From an uncultured Eubacteriales bacterium (GTDB lineage: Bacteria > Bacillota > Clostridia > Oscillospirales > CAG-272), in the NCBI GenBank assembly GCA_958414825.1, contig CATYXQ010000003.1, forward strand, positions 14,982 to 78,981: a stretch of DNA of 64,000 nt, given 5' to 3'. Positions 47,914-56,866 of the stretch are shown here, piece by piece (the stretch's first letter is position 1; each line of letters opens with the position of its first letter). The notes under the pieces were generated by a model that was not told the DNA's origin, made no database searches, and saw nothing but the letters and a program-made list of their open reading frames with translations. The position numbers and the translations under genes were made by a program.

Positions 47914-49077
47914 TCAAGCGCCGCGTTTTGCCGCGATTCGGAACATCCGTTCTGTCATGCCGACCATCAAAAGGACAAACACAAAAAGATAGATCGGAAG
48001 AATCGAAAAACCAATAAGGCTGCCGAGAAATCCAAACAGCGGCGGGACAAAGGTAGATCCGACATAGGCGCTCGCCATTTGAATCCCGATCACCGCGCCC
48101 GAATTTTCCGCGCCGAAATTCGCAGGCGTGGAATGAATCATACAGGGATAAATCGGCGCGCATCCAAACCCGATAACGGCAAACCCGACAAGCGAAATCA
48201 CCGGATTTTCCGCGGGTATCATCAGAGAAACAATCCCGCACGACAGAATGCAGGCGCCGAGAACGATCATGTTTCTGTCCCCAAACCGATTCATAAGGAA
48301 GCCGCCGAGAAACCTGCCGGCGGTTATCCCAATGTAAAACAGCGAAGCCAATCCCGCCGCCTGCTCAGCCGGCAAGCCCTTCGCTTCCACTAAATACGTG
48401 CTCGCCCACCCCATCGCAGTGGCTTCTGCGGCGCAGTACGCAAAAAAGCCGAACAAAAGACAGGGAACGCCTCTGATTTTCAGCGCGCCGACAAGCCCGA
48501 CGCCCCCCGCCCCGTCCTCAGCCTGTTTTCGGTTGGTTTTCTTCCAAACCGGAAGCGTGGCAAGGAGAAACAGGCCGATGCCAAGCTGAATGAACGCAGT
48601 TATTCGGTACCCGCTGTTCCATACCGAATGGGTCAGGGCATAGCGCATGATAAACGGGCTGATAATGGTTCCCACACCCCAAAAGCAGTGCAACCAGCTC
48701 ATATGCTTTGAGGTATAGTGGAGGGCGACATAGTTGTTCAGCGCGGCGTCAACCGCGCCGGCGCCGAGTCCGTAGGGAACCGCAAAGACCACGAGCATCC
48801 AGAACCGGCTGGAAAAGGAAAATCCGAGCAGCGCTATCGCCGTCAGAAACACGCTGATTACCGTTACAATCTGCGTGCCGAGCTTTCCCGTCAGCCGAGC
48901 CGACAAAAGACTGGATACAATCGTTCCGCCCGATATGACCATCGAAACGATCCCCATATAGGAAACCGGAACATTCAAATCAGTATGGATAACCGGCCAC
49001 CCCGCGCCAAGAAGCGAATCGGGCAGTCCGAGACTGATAAAAGCGATATAAATGAGCGCAAGCAAAAGCGAATACAT
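47914..49077 (-). CDS. MFS transporter
   Basis: 387 residues from ATG 49077 (GGAGA 8 bases upstream); a longer in-frame extension lacks a ribosome site and is not hydrophobic. Twelve hydrophobic segments, start YSLLLALIYIAFISLGLPDSLLG, a basic loop after helix 6 (WKKTNRKQAEDG) and GFGCAPIYPCMIHSTP in the second half, which is like the sugar-type (FucP/YfkF-like) group of the major facilitator superfamily. The AT-richer segment 47560-47890 separates it from the XRE locus. Substrate is unknown. Confidence 0.88.
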   Translation of the reverse strand: MYSLLLALIYIAFISLGLPDSLLGAGWPVIHTDLNVPVSYMGIVSMVISGGTIVSSLLSARLTGKLGTQIVTVISVFLTAIALLGFSFSSRFWMLVVFAVPYGLGAGAVDAALNNYVALHYTSKHMSWLHCFWGVGTIISPFIMRYALTHSVWNSGYRITAFIQLGIGLFLLATLPVWKKTNRKQAEDGAGGVGLVGALKIRGVPCLLFGFFAYCAAEATAMGWASTYLVEAKGLPAEQAAGLASLFYIGITAGRFLGGFLMNRFGDRNMIVLGACILSCGIVSLMIPAENPVISLVGFAVIGFGCAPIYPCMIHSTPANFGAENSGAVIGIQMASAYVGSTFVPPLFGFLGSLIGFSILPIYLFVFVLLMVGMTERMFRIAAKRGA

Positions 49078-49199
49078 GTCTCCATCTCCGGATTTCAATA
49101 TGGTTTTTTCGTACAGCGCATCCCCGTCAGCCGGTCCGCTGTGCGAAGCGTCCGCGGCGGGCGGCGGGACTGCGCGCTTCCAAAAGCGCGGCACGGAGT

Positions 49200-49241
49200 A
49201 AAAAAGCCGCCTTTGTCTGTAGAGACAAAGGCGGCTTTTTT
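49200..49241 (-). terminator. Terminator of the tRNA operon
   Basis: AAAGCCGCCTTTGTCT pairs perfectly with AGACAAAGGCGGCTTT around CTAC and is followed by Ts, directly after the CCA end of tRNA-Gly. Confidence 0.92.
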
Positions 49242-49315
<74 letters not shown>

Positions 49316-49381
49316 AAAGCGCCGGGGAAAGCCCCGGAAGCGCTCGTATCGGAACATCCGCGCATTTGGCCGTTCCCCTTT

Positions 49382-49458
49382 TGGTGGACCATCTAGGACT
49401 CGAACCTAGGACCGACCGGTTATGAGCCGGTAGCTCTAACCAACTGAGCTAATGGTCC
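49382..49458 (-). tRNA. tRNA-Ile2 (anticodon CAT, lysidine type)
   Basis: Cloverleaf on the minus strand: acceptor GGACCAT/ATGGTCC, D arm GCTC..GAGC, anticodon stem ACCGG/CCGGT with loop CTCATAA, T loop TTCGAGT, discriminator A and an encoded CCA. A CAT anticodon could mean Met, but the acceptor and arm sequence follow the Bacillus tRNA-Ile(k2CAU), whose first anticodon base is changed by TilS to read ATA. Confidence 0.9.
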
Positions 49459-49482
49459 GAAACCGCCGTCCGATACTTTATT

Positions 49483-49511
49483 ATTATACATCGGCATATA
49501 TTCTTTGTCAA
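49483..49511 (-). promoter_or_regulatory. Consensus tRNA operon promoter
   Basis: Minus strand TTGACA (49511-49506), 17 bases, TATAAT (49488-49483): perfect, about 25 bases before tRNA-Ile. Confidence 0.92.
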
Positions 49512-49568
49512 GAAAAATACGAAAAGATTTGCAGACGCGCCCGAAATTCGGGAAAGAAAAAGAACCTA

Positions 49569-49597
49569 TTGACGTTTTTGCCGAAATCCTATATAAT
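49569..49597 (+). promoter_or_regulatory. Promoter for the lipoprotein gene
   Basis: TTGACG (49569-49574), 17 bases, TATAAT (49592-49597), 43 bases before the ATG at 49641. Confidence 0.85.
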
Positions 49598-49640
49598 AAC
49601 GGCAGTATCGTTCTATCTTTATACCATTTGGGAGGAAATC

Positions 49641-50174
49641 ATGAAAAAAACTGTCTCTTTACTTCTGACCGCAGCGCTGCTGCTTTCGGCCTTTCTTCTT
49701 GTTTCCTGCGGCGGCAAGACCCCCTCGCAGGTTCTGACCGACGAACTTGAAAAGCTCCGCAGCGGAGAGATTTTTGAGGACGGAAACGCCTCGCTTTCAA
49801 ACGAAGATATGGAAATGCAGAAAAGAATCTACGAAAGCATGAAATACACCGTAGGCGAGGAAAAAATATCCGGCGATACGGCGACGGTCGCGCTCGAAAT
49901 CACCGTGGTTGACATGCAGGCCGCATTCATAAAGTATATAACCGAAGCCGCGGCGCACAAGGACGAGGACAACTGGGACGCCGACGGAAAAGTGATGCTG
50001 GACATTCTCTCCGCGCCCGACGCGGCCTCCGTCACGAAAAACGTGACCGTCAGCATGGTCAAAGCCGACGGCCGCTGGACGATAGCCGAAGAAAACAACG
50101 ACGATTTTCTGAACGCGGTTTCAGGCGGACTTTTCGGCTATCTGAGCGAGGCTGGAAGCGACTCCGAAAAATAA
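49641..50174 (+). CDS. Secreted lipoprotein, DUF5105/DUF4878-like
   Basis: 177 residues from ATG 49641 (GGGAGG 6 bases upstream). A lipoprotein signal ends LLVSC (Cys24). The mature part starts GGKTPSQVLTDELEKLRSGE, then an acidic helical region and a beta-rich end (SVTKNVTVSMVKADGRWTIA) like the NTF2-type fold of DUF4878 and DUF5105 lipoproteins. Function unknown; such proteins sit on the outer face of the membrane. A strong promoter precedes it. The stalk-domain gene follows after 99 bases and may be co-transcribed. Confidence 0.75.
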   Translation: MKKTVSLLLTAALLLSAFLLVSCGGKTPSQVLTDELEKLRSGEIFEDGNASLSNEDMEMQKRIYESMKYTVGEEKISGDTATVALEITVVDMQAAFIKYITEAAAHKDEDNWDADGKVMLDILSAPDAASVTKNVTVSMVKADGRWTIAEENNDDFLNAVSGGLFGYLSEAGSDSEK

Positions 50175-50273
50175 GCGGAATTTTGTAAAAACCCGCGAAA
50201 ACACCGTACATCCGGAATCGGCGCGCCGACGCGGGCGCGCGTCTTCTCACGCCGAAAAAGAGGAGATTTGCAC

Positions 50274-51608
50274 ATGAAAAAACGAATGTTCCTACTCATA
50301 ATGCTCCTGATCTGCGCATCGATCCCCTTTGTGTGTCAAGCCAAAAGCGGAGATATTGCAGGCGTTTACTATGCCACCGACATTTGCACGTCTTTAAACG
50401 GGTATGCCATCGATTCGATCAACATCGGCGGAAAGACCCTGATAAGCGCCGAGGATATGCATTTCTACAGCTTTGATGTAGTCTGGAGCGAATCGGAAAG
50501 GACGCTCCGCATTTCCCGCGCGCCCCATCCGGTAAACGGAACGCCGCCCGCCGTACAGAAATCCAACGTCCCTTCCGGAAACGTCCTCGGTTACTACTAC
50601 GAAACCGACGTCACGGCCTATCTTGACGGAAACGCAATCACCGCCTGCAACATCGGCGGCAGAACCTATATTTTAGCCGAAGAAATGCGCAACTTCGGCT
50701 ATACCGTAAACTGGGACGCCGAGCGCCGGACGCTCGACATTCTCAGCGCCGACCGCGCAGGCTACGAATACTCCATTCGGCTGTCGCAGGGGCGTCCGAC
50801 CGAGGAAGAGGGCGTCGGATGCTTCTCGATTGCGTACACAAAGGACGGACTTTTCGGAAGCGGCGACGCCGATCATCTGAATGCAAGGCTTGATTGCTTG
50901 GGAACGGGATACTCGGTTACAGCGGCGTTTTATCAAAACGAGGCGCTGTTTGATTCGTCAAAGCTTCTCGGCAAGCTCCAAAGCTTTGTCAGCGGCGGAT
51001 ACGGCGCGAGGGTCGGCGACACGCCTGAGGAAAAGGCGGATTTGGTCTCTCAAAGCGTGAAGATCTCGATCAACGGATACCCCGCGCAGCATATAGCCGT
51101 ATCCGGCGGCGCGGGCAACGGACACCGCGATTTTCAGTTTACGTTTGACGGAATCCCGCTCTTTCGCCAGGACGAAATCAACACGATACACGTTTCGGTT
51201 GACGAAGACCCGTCGGCAGAGATGTACGCGCTCCGCTTTCCCGTCTCCGAACCGGATGCGGCCGGCGCGGCTTTTGAAACGCTGAAAAAGAACCCGGAAG
51301 ATTTTATGCGCGGCAGCTACACGTTCGGCGGCTATCTGCTGATAAACGTCTGTGAGATCCCGGTTTTCGGAACCGTAATCGAGCGTCTGTACGTCCTGCG
51401 GCTCGACGACGGCGCAGTTTTATATGACGCGCTTGAAGCGGTACGGGACTTTGACGGATATAACTTCGCGAATTTAAGCGTGTATGACGTGAAAACAGAC
51501 GAGCAGGGCAATCTGCTTTTTGCCTGCATGTCCGATAAGAAAAACGGCAATTTTCTGGTAGAAGCCGAATCGGGCAAGGCGCGGCTGCTGTCTGAGTACG
51601 ACCGGTAA
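50274..51608 (+). CDS. Secreted protein with two stalk domains
   Basis: 444 residues from ATG 50274 (AGGAGA 7 bases upstream; a TTG two codons earlier is less likely). Signal peptide to about residue 24. Residues 30-80 (TSLNGYAIDSINIGGKTLIS) and about 105-160 (AYLDGNAITACNIGGRTYIL) are two PF07833-like stalk domains. The rest (about 165-444) is a beta-rich region of unknown family, including VCEIPVFGTVIERLYVLRLDDG. It is probably a surface or wall-associated protein. It ends just left of the phage cassette. Confidence 0.72.
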   Translation: MKKRMFLLIMLLICASIPFVCQAKSGDIAGVYYATDICTSLNGYAIDSINIGGKTLISAEDMHFYSFDVVWSESERTLRISRAPHPVNGTPPAVQKSNVPSGNVLGYYYETDVTAYLDGNAITACNIGGRTYILAEEMRNFGYTVNWDAERRTLDILSADRAGYEYSIRLSQGRPTEEEGVGCFSIAYTKDGLFGSGDADHLNARLDCLGTGYSVTAAFYQNEALFDSSKLLGKLQSFVSGGYGARVGDTPEEKADLVSQSVKISINGYPAQHIAVSGGAGNGHRDFQFTFDGIPLFRQDEINTIHVSVDEDPSAEMYALRFPVSEPDAAGAAFETLKKNPEDFMRGSYTFGGYLLINVCEIPVFGTVIERLYVLRLDDGAVLYDALEAVRDFDGYNFANLSVYDVKTDEQGNLLFACMSDKKNGNFLVEAESGKARLLSEYDR

Positions 51609-51749
51609 GCAACCGGAATTTACAGTTCAGAATGTTTTTTGACCGCGTATCGCGCCCGCTCAAATGAGGGACGGACATACGCGAATACGCAAAAAAGGAC
51701 AATGCACGCCCTACCGCCGTAAAACCGGAGGTTTGCGGCGGCGATACGC

Positions 51750-51783
51750 AAAGAGCAGCCGATGAAAGCGGCTGCTCTTTGTA
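51750..51783. terminator. Terminator at the phage cassette boundary
   Basis: CAAAGAGCAGCCG pairs with CGGCTGCTCTTTG around ATGAAAG. It lies between the plus-strand stalk gene and the end of the minus-strand phage genes and could serve both. Confidence 0.7.
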
Positions 51784-51807
51784 TGTACCCTCAAGGTTCT
51801 GCGCGGT

Positions 51808-52014
51808 TTATTTTTCCTCCTGCTCGCAGATCGCTTTTTTGACGGCGGCCATATCCACAATGCCTTCCGCCGCAAGATACGCGACCACGGAGGCGACGAT
51901 TGCCGTCACCCCCTCGGTCACATTGCCGCCGACAATCAGCACAATGCCGCTCACGACGCCCGTTACCGCCACCAAAAACTTCCGGCTGCCCACTTTTCTT
52001 AAAAATTCTTTCAT
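51808..52014 (-). CDS. Small phage membrane protein, holin-like
   Basis: 68 residues with two hydrophobic segments (VTGVVSGIVLIVGG and VTAIVASVVAYLAAE) after a basic start (MKEFLRKVGSRKFLVA). Such genes accompany holins and lysins in phages of Clostridia; it could be the holin itself. The ribosome site GAGGTG lies within the end of the preceding gene. Confidence 0.65.
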   Translation of the reverse strand: MKEFLRKVGSRKFLVAVTGVVSGIVLIVGGNVTEGVTAIVASVVAYLAAEGIVDMAAVKKAICEQEEK

Positions 52015-52017
52015 TGC

Positions 52018-52269
52018 TCACACCTCGTCAATCTGGGGCGGCTCCGTATGGCCGCCCTTTATTTTCTCTTTGTTCTCATAGGCGCTTTTGAGCATATAGC
52101 TCACAATTCCGCCGGTCATCGGCGCGCCGATATACAGCAGAAGATCCGACAGATTCACGGTGCAGTCCCCGCGCACAAGCTGCACAAGGACGACCGCGAC
52201 GCCGAGCAGCGCGCACAAAAACCATGCGCCGATCAAAAGCGCAATCACGCATTTTGAAAATTCTCTCAT
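52018..52269 (-). CDS. Phage membrane protein, holin-module type
   Basis: 83 residues from ATG 52269, overlapping the lysin stop (ATGA). Two hydrophobic helices: residues 6-30 (CVIALLIGAWFLCALLGVAV) and about 44-62 (LLLYIGAPMTGGIVSYMLK), ending in a charged tail (ENKEKIKGGHTEPPQIDEV). The IGAPMTGGIVSY segment is frequent in clostridial phage lysis modules, but no experiment defines its role. It is a likely holin or antiholin. Confidence 0.65.
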   Translation of the reverse strand: MREFSKCVIALLIGAWFLCALLGVAVVLVQLVRGDCTVNLSDLLLYIGAPMTGGIVSYMLKSAYENKEKIKGGHTEPPQIDEV

Positions 52270-52838
52270 CGCTGCAGCGCCTCCGCCATGTTGCGGATCA
52301 GATCGGGCAGATATTGCAGTTTTTCCGCGTTTTTCTTCCAATACTCCGGACTTGACAGTACGCCGCGCGCCTGCAGCGTATCCACCGCCGCGCTCAGCGA
52401 CATGCGCTCGTATGTGCCGACCGCGTTCGGAATTTGCAGCACTTCTGCCGGATTAACCTTCGTCTTTCCGTCCGCGCGCCGCACCTCAAAGTGCAGATGC
52501 GCGCCGAACGAATAGCCCGTGTTCCCCATGACGCCGAGCTTTTCGCCGCTTTTTACATTCTGCCCCTCGCGCACCGCGCGCGAATCCAAATGACAGTAAT
52601 AGTGGTACTGTCCGGACGCTGTTTTCACACACACATAGTTTCCCCACTGCCAGGTCAGATTCTGCTTGTCGGTCACGATCCGGGAACGCACGACCGTGCC
52701 GCTCTCGACCGCCGTCACGTTCTTTGAACCGATACCCACAAGGTCGTACCCGCTGTGAAAATTCGTCTGCCCGTTTAAGACCCGCTCCCCATAAGGGGAG
52801 GTCAGTTTTACCCGTTCCGTTTCAAACGGTATTTTCAT
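52266..52838 (-). CDS. M23-family endolysin
   Basis: 190 residues from ATG 52838 (AAGGAG upstream). M23 peptidase domain: FHSGYDLVGIGSKNVTAVES carries the first zinc His and Asp, GAHLHFEVRR the HxH pair, and a C-terminal helical part follows (ERMSLSAAVDTLQARGVLSS). M23 enzymes cut peptide cross-bridges of peptidoglycan. No signal peptide, so release needs a holin, which the adjacent genes can supply. Joined by ATGA overlaps on both sides. Confidence 0.87.
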   Translation of the reverse strand: MKIPFETERVKLTSPYGERVLNGQTNFHSGYDLVGIGSKNVTAVESGTVVRSRIVTDKQNLTWQWGNYVCVKTASGQYHYYCHLDSRAVREGQNVKSGEKLGVMGNTGYSFGAHLHFEVRRADGKTKVNPAEVLQIPNAVGTYERMSLSAAVDTLQARGVLSSPEYWKKNAEKLQYLPDLIRNMAEALQR

Positions 52839-53071
52839 GACAAATCTCCTTTCCGCCTGCATTCTTCCAGCACCGTCAGCCGGTGCTCGTGATTGTCCAG
52901 CCGCTCGCTGTGATGCGTGATGCGCGCCTCGTTGCGCGCCATATTCTGATTTAAGCTGTCAATCGAGCAGTTCAGCTTTGTGATGCTCGAATTGAGCTTG
53001 ATTATGGGCGTGATTACCGAAAGGCCGAAGCCAACCAAGGCAATAAGCCCCAGCACGATTTCCCAGGTCAT
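52835..53071 (-). CDS. Phage membrane protein with coiled coil
   Basis: 78 residues from ATG 53071 (GGGGAGACGCC upstream). One membrane helix (WEIVLGLIALVGFGLSVITP, residues 3-22) followed by a coiled coil (LNSSITKLNCSIDSLNQNMA then HSERLDNHEHRLTVLEE). This layout is common next to holins and lysins (XhlA- or DUF7365-like). Overlaps the lysin ATG. Confidence 0.7.
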   Translation of the reverse strand: MTWEIVLGLIALVGFGLSVITPIIKLNSSITKLNCSIDSLNQNMARNEARITHHSERLDNHEHRLTVLEECRRKGDLS

Positions 53072-53085
53072 GGCGTCTCCCCTTG

Positions 53086-54435
53086 TCACGCCGTAGCCGA
53101 GACGCCGTAGATCTGAACCGTGTCCGCCTGCCGCATATTGTCGCAAACAATCTCATTTCCGGTCAAATTTCCGGCCTCCACAAAAACCGATCCGAAACTG
53201 CCGGTCGCGGAGCCGTATTCATCGGTTGCAATATATCCGCCGGTCGCCATTGCGCCGCCGCTGAACACCTCAAGGCAGACGCTCGAAAAATTGGAAAGCG
53301 ACCTGGAACCTACGGAAAAACTGCTCATTTCGGATAGAAGATACAGCTTTGCATACTGATTGATCGGTTTCGGCAATGTAAAGGCGGTCGTTTCGTCATC
53401 CGCCGAAGTCGCGCCGCCCGCAAGCAGGGAAAGCGTACCGCCCGCGCCCGAATCGCCCTTGTCGCCCTTTTCACCTTTCAGGTTTTTGAAAGCGAAGCTG
53501 AACACCTTTGCGGTATTTGAACCGCTGGCCGTTACGGTGACGCTCGGCGTACCCGTGTTTGCGTCCACCGTGGCCGTCGGCGTACCAAAGCCCGCCGCAG
53601 CGCCGGTCGCGCCGGCGGCTCCCCTCGGCCCCTGCGCCCCCTGCGCGCCGGTATCCCCTTTCGGGCCCTTCAGCGCCGCAAGCTGTTCTTCGGTAAAGTC
53701 CGCGTAGGTAAAGGCGTCCCCCTTCGGCCCCTGCGCCCCCTGCGCGCCGGTATCCCCTTTCGGACCCTTCAACGCCGCAAGCTGTTCTTCGGTAAAATCC
53801 GCGTAAGTAAAAGCGTCCCCCTTTTCGCCCCTGATATTCGCGCCGGACACGCCCGGCATACCGCTTTTGCTCGCGCTAAAGCTCAGATTGCCCGCGCTGT
53901 CAACAGTCGGGATATAATAGCCGCCGTCCGCGCCCGTCATGCCCTGCGCGCCCCGTTCTCCTTTCTGCAAAGTGAAATTCAGCCGCATGGACGTATCGTC
54001 CGACGTCACGCTGACCTTTGTTTCGGTTCCCTGTACGGCGGTCGCCGTCATGTTTTCAAATTTTGAAAATTTGGATGCAAACTGCTCATACAGTCCGGGC
54101 GTATAATTTTCGCTCTCCTGTCCGTTTTTCGGCGCGCCGGGCGAAACCACAAGACGGCACATAGTGCTGGTCAGCGTTTTGCCGCCCCGAACGCCGACAA
54201 GGCCGACATAAACCTCGCCGCTCCTTTGCAGCGCTTCCTGCGGAAACGCGCAGACGTCCCCATCCAAAAGCATCGTGTACTTTTTGCCGCCGACGCGGAA
54301 CACCGCGCTCTTTTGATAATCCGCCCACAGCGGATCGAAACAGAACCGCACGTCCACCGTCCCGACCGACCCGCTGGCAATCACCGGCTGGTCGGCAAAC
54401 AGACGGCATCCGTAAGCCCTGATATTGATTAGCAT
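53086..54435 (-). CDS. Phage tail fibre with collagen-like repeats
   Basis: 449 residues. Residues 1-100 form a beta domain like the N-terminal part of upper baseplate/fibre proteins (MLINIRAYGCRLFADQPVIA), which would bind the tail. Residues about 160-335 are collagen-like Gly-X-Y runs broken by two exact 33-residue repeats (GDAFTYADFTEEQLAALKGP...). The C-terminal 110 residues are a beta-rich head (LSLLAGGATSADDETTAFTL) that likely binds the cell surface. It overlaps the preceding gene by 7 bases. Confidence 0.78.
   Translation of the reverse strand: MLINIRAYGCRLFADQPVIASGSVGTVDVRFCFDPLWADYQKSAVFRVGGKKYTMLLDGDVCAFPQEALQRSGEVYVGLVGVRGGKTLTSTMCRLVVSPGAPKNGQESENYTPGLYEQFASKFSKFENMTATAVQGTETKVSVTSDDTSMRLNFTLQKGERGAQGMTGADGGYYIPTVDSAGNLSFSASKSGMPGVSGANIRGEKGDAFTYADFTEEQLAALKGPKGDTGAQGAQGPKGDAFTYADFTEEQLAALKGPKGDTGAQGAQGPRGAAGATGAAAGFGTPTATVDANTGTPSVTVTASGSNTAKVFSFAFKNLKGEKGDKGDSGAGGTLSLLAGGATSADDETTAFTLPKPINQYAKLYLLSEMSSFSVGSRSLSNFSSVCLEVFSGGAMATGGYIATDEYGSATGSFGSVFVEAGNLTGNEIVCDNMRQADTVQIYGVSATA
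53623..53820 (-). repeat. 99-base tandem repeat in the fibre gene
   Basis: Two head-to-tail copies of 99 bases (53820-53722 and 53721-53623) encode the same 33 residues (206-238 and 239-271 of the fibre) apart from the last, with a few silent changes. Copy number could vary by recombination and so change fibre length. Confidence 0.85.
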
Positions 54436-56318
54436 ATGCCGTACCTCCCAAATGTGTTTTCAACCTCGGCGTATTCCAGCCGCAGTGTATAAATTTTTAC
54501 GCGCCCCACGCCGAAGAAGCGCAAAACACCGCTTTCCATATACAGATTTCGGGGCGCAAACGAATAGGCGCGGATTTGTCCGTCCATCCCCGCAGCAGAA
54601 AACATCGCATCCCCGTCCGCGCCCGAAACCGAGAGCGACGCGCCCGCTTCAAGCTCGGCGGTGAGCGAAATCCTGTCAATGCGCCGCCGCTGCGGGAAAT
54701 CCAAAAGCAGGGAAAACGAATACTGCGCCGCGCCGCCGTCCATAAGCCAAAGCCGCCATCCCAGCGTCTGCCTGGCCGCAAGCGCGGCCATTTTTCCCGA
54801 ACCGAAGAGACGCATCTCCTCCTCATGCTCTCGCCGGCTGCTCCACATCCCGCTTGCCAAATCGTAAATATAGATCGTTTCGGACAGCGGCAGGCAAAGC
54901 AGCAGCATACCGTCAGCCGCGCAAAGCGACGCGCCCGCAAGCGAATCGGGCAAAAGCTCGCTCGAAATCGGCTTTACCGAGGTGCCGTTGTACTGCATCA
55001 CGCCCGCGTCCGAGACAAAATAGAGATACGACCCCCATGCGGCCAGCGCCGACTGCGACCGGCATCCATGCGCGCCCACATAGGAAAGCGAAAACGGGAG
55101 ATCGCCGCCCTCCACGGTCATCATGGATTTTTCGGTAAACGCCACAATTTTGCCGTCAAAGGAAGCAAGCGCGGTAAACGCGCCCTCCGTACCCGCAGCC
55201 GTCGCCGTCCAGGCGGCCGATGCATCCGTGCTTCCGGGCGCGGGCAGCGTAAAGTCGGTACAGTCGCCGTTTCTCGAAGCGTAAATCTCGGTTCCGTAAA
55301 TGCCGAAAAGCCGCCCGAAGTGCTGCACGGCCTGTTCCATCTGCGGCATACTGTCCTTCGGCGCTTCCACCGAAATACTCCCGCCGCGCACCGTTAAAAT
55401 CTGCATCGTCGGCAGAACCAGCGCATAGTCGCGACCGCCCACCTGCTCGCCGCTAATACTTGTCAGATACCGGCGGTAGCGCGCGACCGTCATGCCGTCG
55501 GCATAGGGCGCATATTCGGGATTCCGCTCTCCGAGTGTCGCATAATCGCCGGTATACACCGTGTCCGGGCGGGCAATATAGAAGCCGCCGAGATCGGGCT
55601 CATACCCGGAGGAAACATAGCGATAGGTCTGCTGATCCTCCGACACCAGCGTCGCCCGCTCGCGGCTTGCCGGAACCGAAAAAAGCTGCGTCCGCTCCGC
55701 ACCGAGCATTTTGGATACAACGGCCCCCGTGCCCGGCGTGACCACGTCCAGCCAAAGCTGATGCACGGTATAAGCATAGGTGGAGGTCGTCGATTTCAGG
55801 CTTTCAAACTGCACGACGATCCCGCTTCCGACCGACTCAAAGGAATCCGCCCGCCGGTGGTCGATGATGTTGAGCACCGCATCGTAGAAAATGTAAAACG
55901 CCTCGTCGTCCGCATACGCGCCGAGCAGATTGCGGTAGCCGTCCGCAGTTTTTCCGGGAAGCAAATTCTCCCCCACCAGCACGCGGGAGGCTACCGTCTC
56001 GGTTTCGGAATAGGCCATGACCGCCTCCGGGCAGATGTTGCGATAGATAAAATCCGTATTCACCGGCGTTTCATACACGCTGTCATAGCAGTCATACAGC
56101 GTGTATACGCCGGGATGCAGCGCGTTCTGCCCGGCGCTCGCCTGCACGTAGCCGAGAATCGAGGCGAGCGCGCCCTCGGACAGAACGCGGATCCCATCGG
56201 CCAGAAGCAGACGGCCGGTCTCGGCTCCGCGGTCGCTAAGTCCCGAAAAATCGGTGATTTCCAGAATTTTGCGCGCCGTTGCGGGCAGTTTTTCAGTTTT
56301 TAATCTTCGTCCGCGCAT
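54429..56318 (-). CDS. Phage tail protein, P22 gp10-like propeller
   Basis: 629 residues from ATG 56318 (AGGGGAG 7 bases upstream). N-terminal ATARKILEITDFSGLSDRGA, then a long beta-rich region with propeller-like segments (LFGIYGTEIYASRNGDCTDF, LASFDGKIVAFTEKSMMTVE, AAWGSYLYFVSDAGVMQYNG). The RIYASRNGD-type motif and size resemble the P22 gp10 packaged-DNA stabilisation (tail hub) family of short-tailed phages. Sequence identity cannot be judged without a search. Overlaps the preceding gene by 19 bases. Confidence 0.5.
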   Translation of the reverse strand: MRGRRLKTEKLPATARKILEITDFSGLSDRGAETGRLLLADGIRVLSEGALASILGYVQASAGQNALHPGVYTLYDCYDSVYETPVNTDFIYRNICPEAVMAYSETETVASRVLVGENLLPGKTADGYRNLLGAYADDEAFYIFYDAVLNIIDHRRADSFESVGSGIVVQFESLKSTTSTYAYTVHQLWLDVVTPGTGAVVSKMLGAERTQLFSVPASRERATLVSEDQQTYRYVSSGYEPDLGGFYIARPDTVYTGDYATLGERNPEYAPYADGMTVARYRRYLTSISGEQVGGRDYALVLPTMQILTVRGGSISVEAPKDSMPQMEQAVQHFGRLFGIYGTEIYASRNGDCTDFTLPAPGSTDASAAWTATAAGTEGAFTALASFDGKIVAFTEKSMMTVEGGDLPFSLSYVGAHGCRSQSALAAWGSYLYFVSDAGVMQYNGTSVKPISSELLPDSLAGASLCAADGMLLLCLPLSETIYIYDLASGMWSSRREHEEEMRLFGSGKMAALAARQTLGWRLWLMDGGAAQYSFSLLLDFPQRRRIDRISLTAELEAGASLSVSGADGDAMFSAAGMDGQIRAYSFAPRNLYMESGVLRFFGVGRVKIYTLRLEYAEVENTFGRYGIC

Positions 56319-56866
56319 CTGAGCACTCCCCTCGCGCGCCGGAATTCCTCCAGCAGACGGTTGTATTCCGCGCCATAGAGATTGGCGCACGCGCCGTCCG
56401 CCGCATACAGATAGGCGCGGTGAAACAAATACGCGCGCATCATCGGCACGTCCTCGTTCTCAAGCATGACCGCGCACGAGGCCGCATCCGCAGACGTGAC
56501 CGCCGCGGGGAGCGCGCGCAGAAGCAGCGTATATTCCCCGTCATAGGGAACTTGCAGTCCGCCCGGCGCAGGACAAAACAGCGGATAGTCGGGCAGAACG
56601 CCGAGCAGCGCGGGAGACGCGCGGAGCAGTTCGCGGTCGCCGAAAAAGACGCGGCGCACGCGCGCCGGAGATCCCGAAAGAGGCAAAAGCCCGTTCTCAG
56701 CCTCGATTTTTTCAGTTTCATCTCCGCCCGGCAGTGAAAGATAGAGGGCGCGGAGCAGCGCGTTATATTCGCAGAGCAGATACGCCTTTGGAATCTCAAG
56801 CGCCGGCAAAAATGCATTTTGCACCTGTGAAATCAGTTCCTCCACCGTAATATCAGCCGAAAACAT
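56300..56866 (-). CDS. Phage head-tail connector-region protein
   Basis: 188 residues from ATG 56866, which shares bases with the stop of the preceding gene (TGATG). Acidic, helical; starts MFSADITVEELISQVQNAFL and has a middle FFGDRELLRASPALLGVLPD. No family recognised. The position between the 113-residue connector gene and the propeller protein, where P22-type phages carry tail accessory factors, suggests a structural role. Confidence 0.55.
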   Translation of the reverse strand: MFSADITVEELISQVQNAFLPALEIPKAYLLCEYNALLRALYLSLPGGDETEKIEAENGLLPLSGSPARVRRVFFGDRELLRASPALLGVLPDYPLFCPAPGGLQVPYDGEYTLLLRALPAAVTSADAASCAVMLENEDVPMMRAYLFHRAYLYAADGACANLYGAEYNRLLEEFRRARGVLRCADED

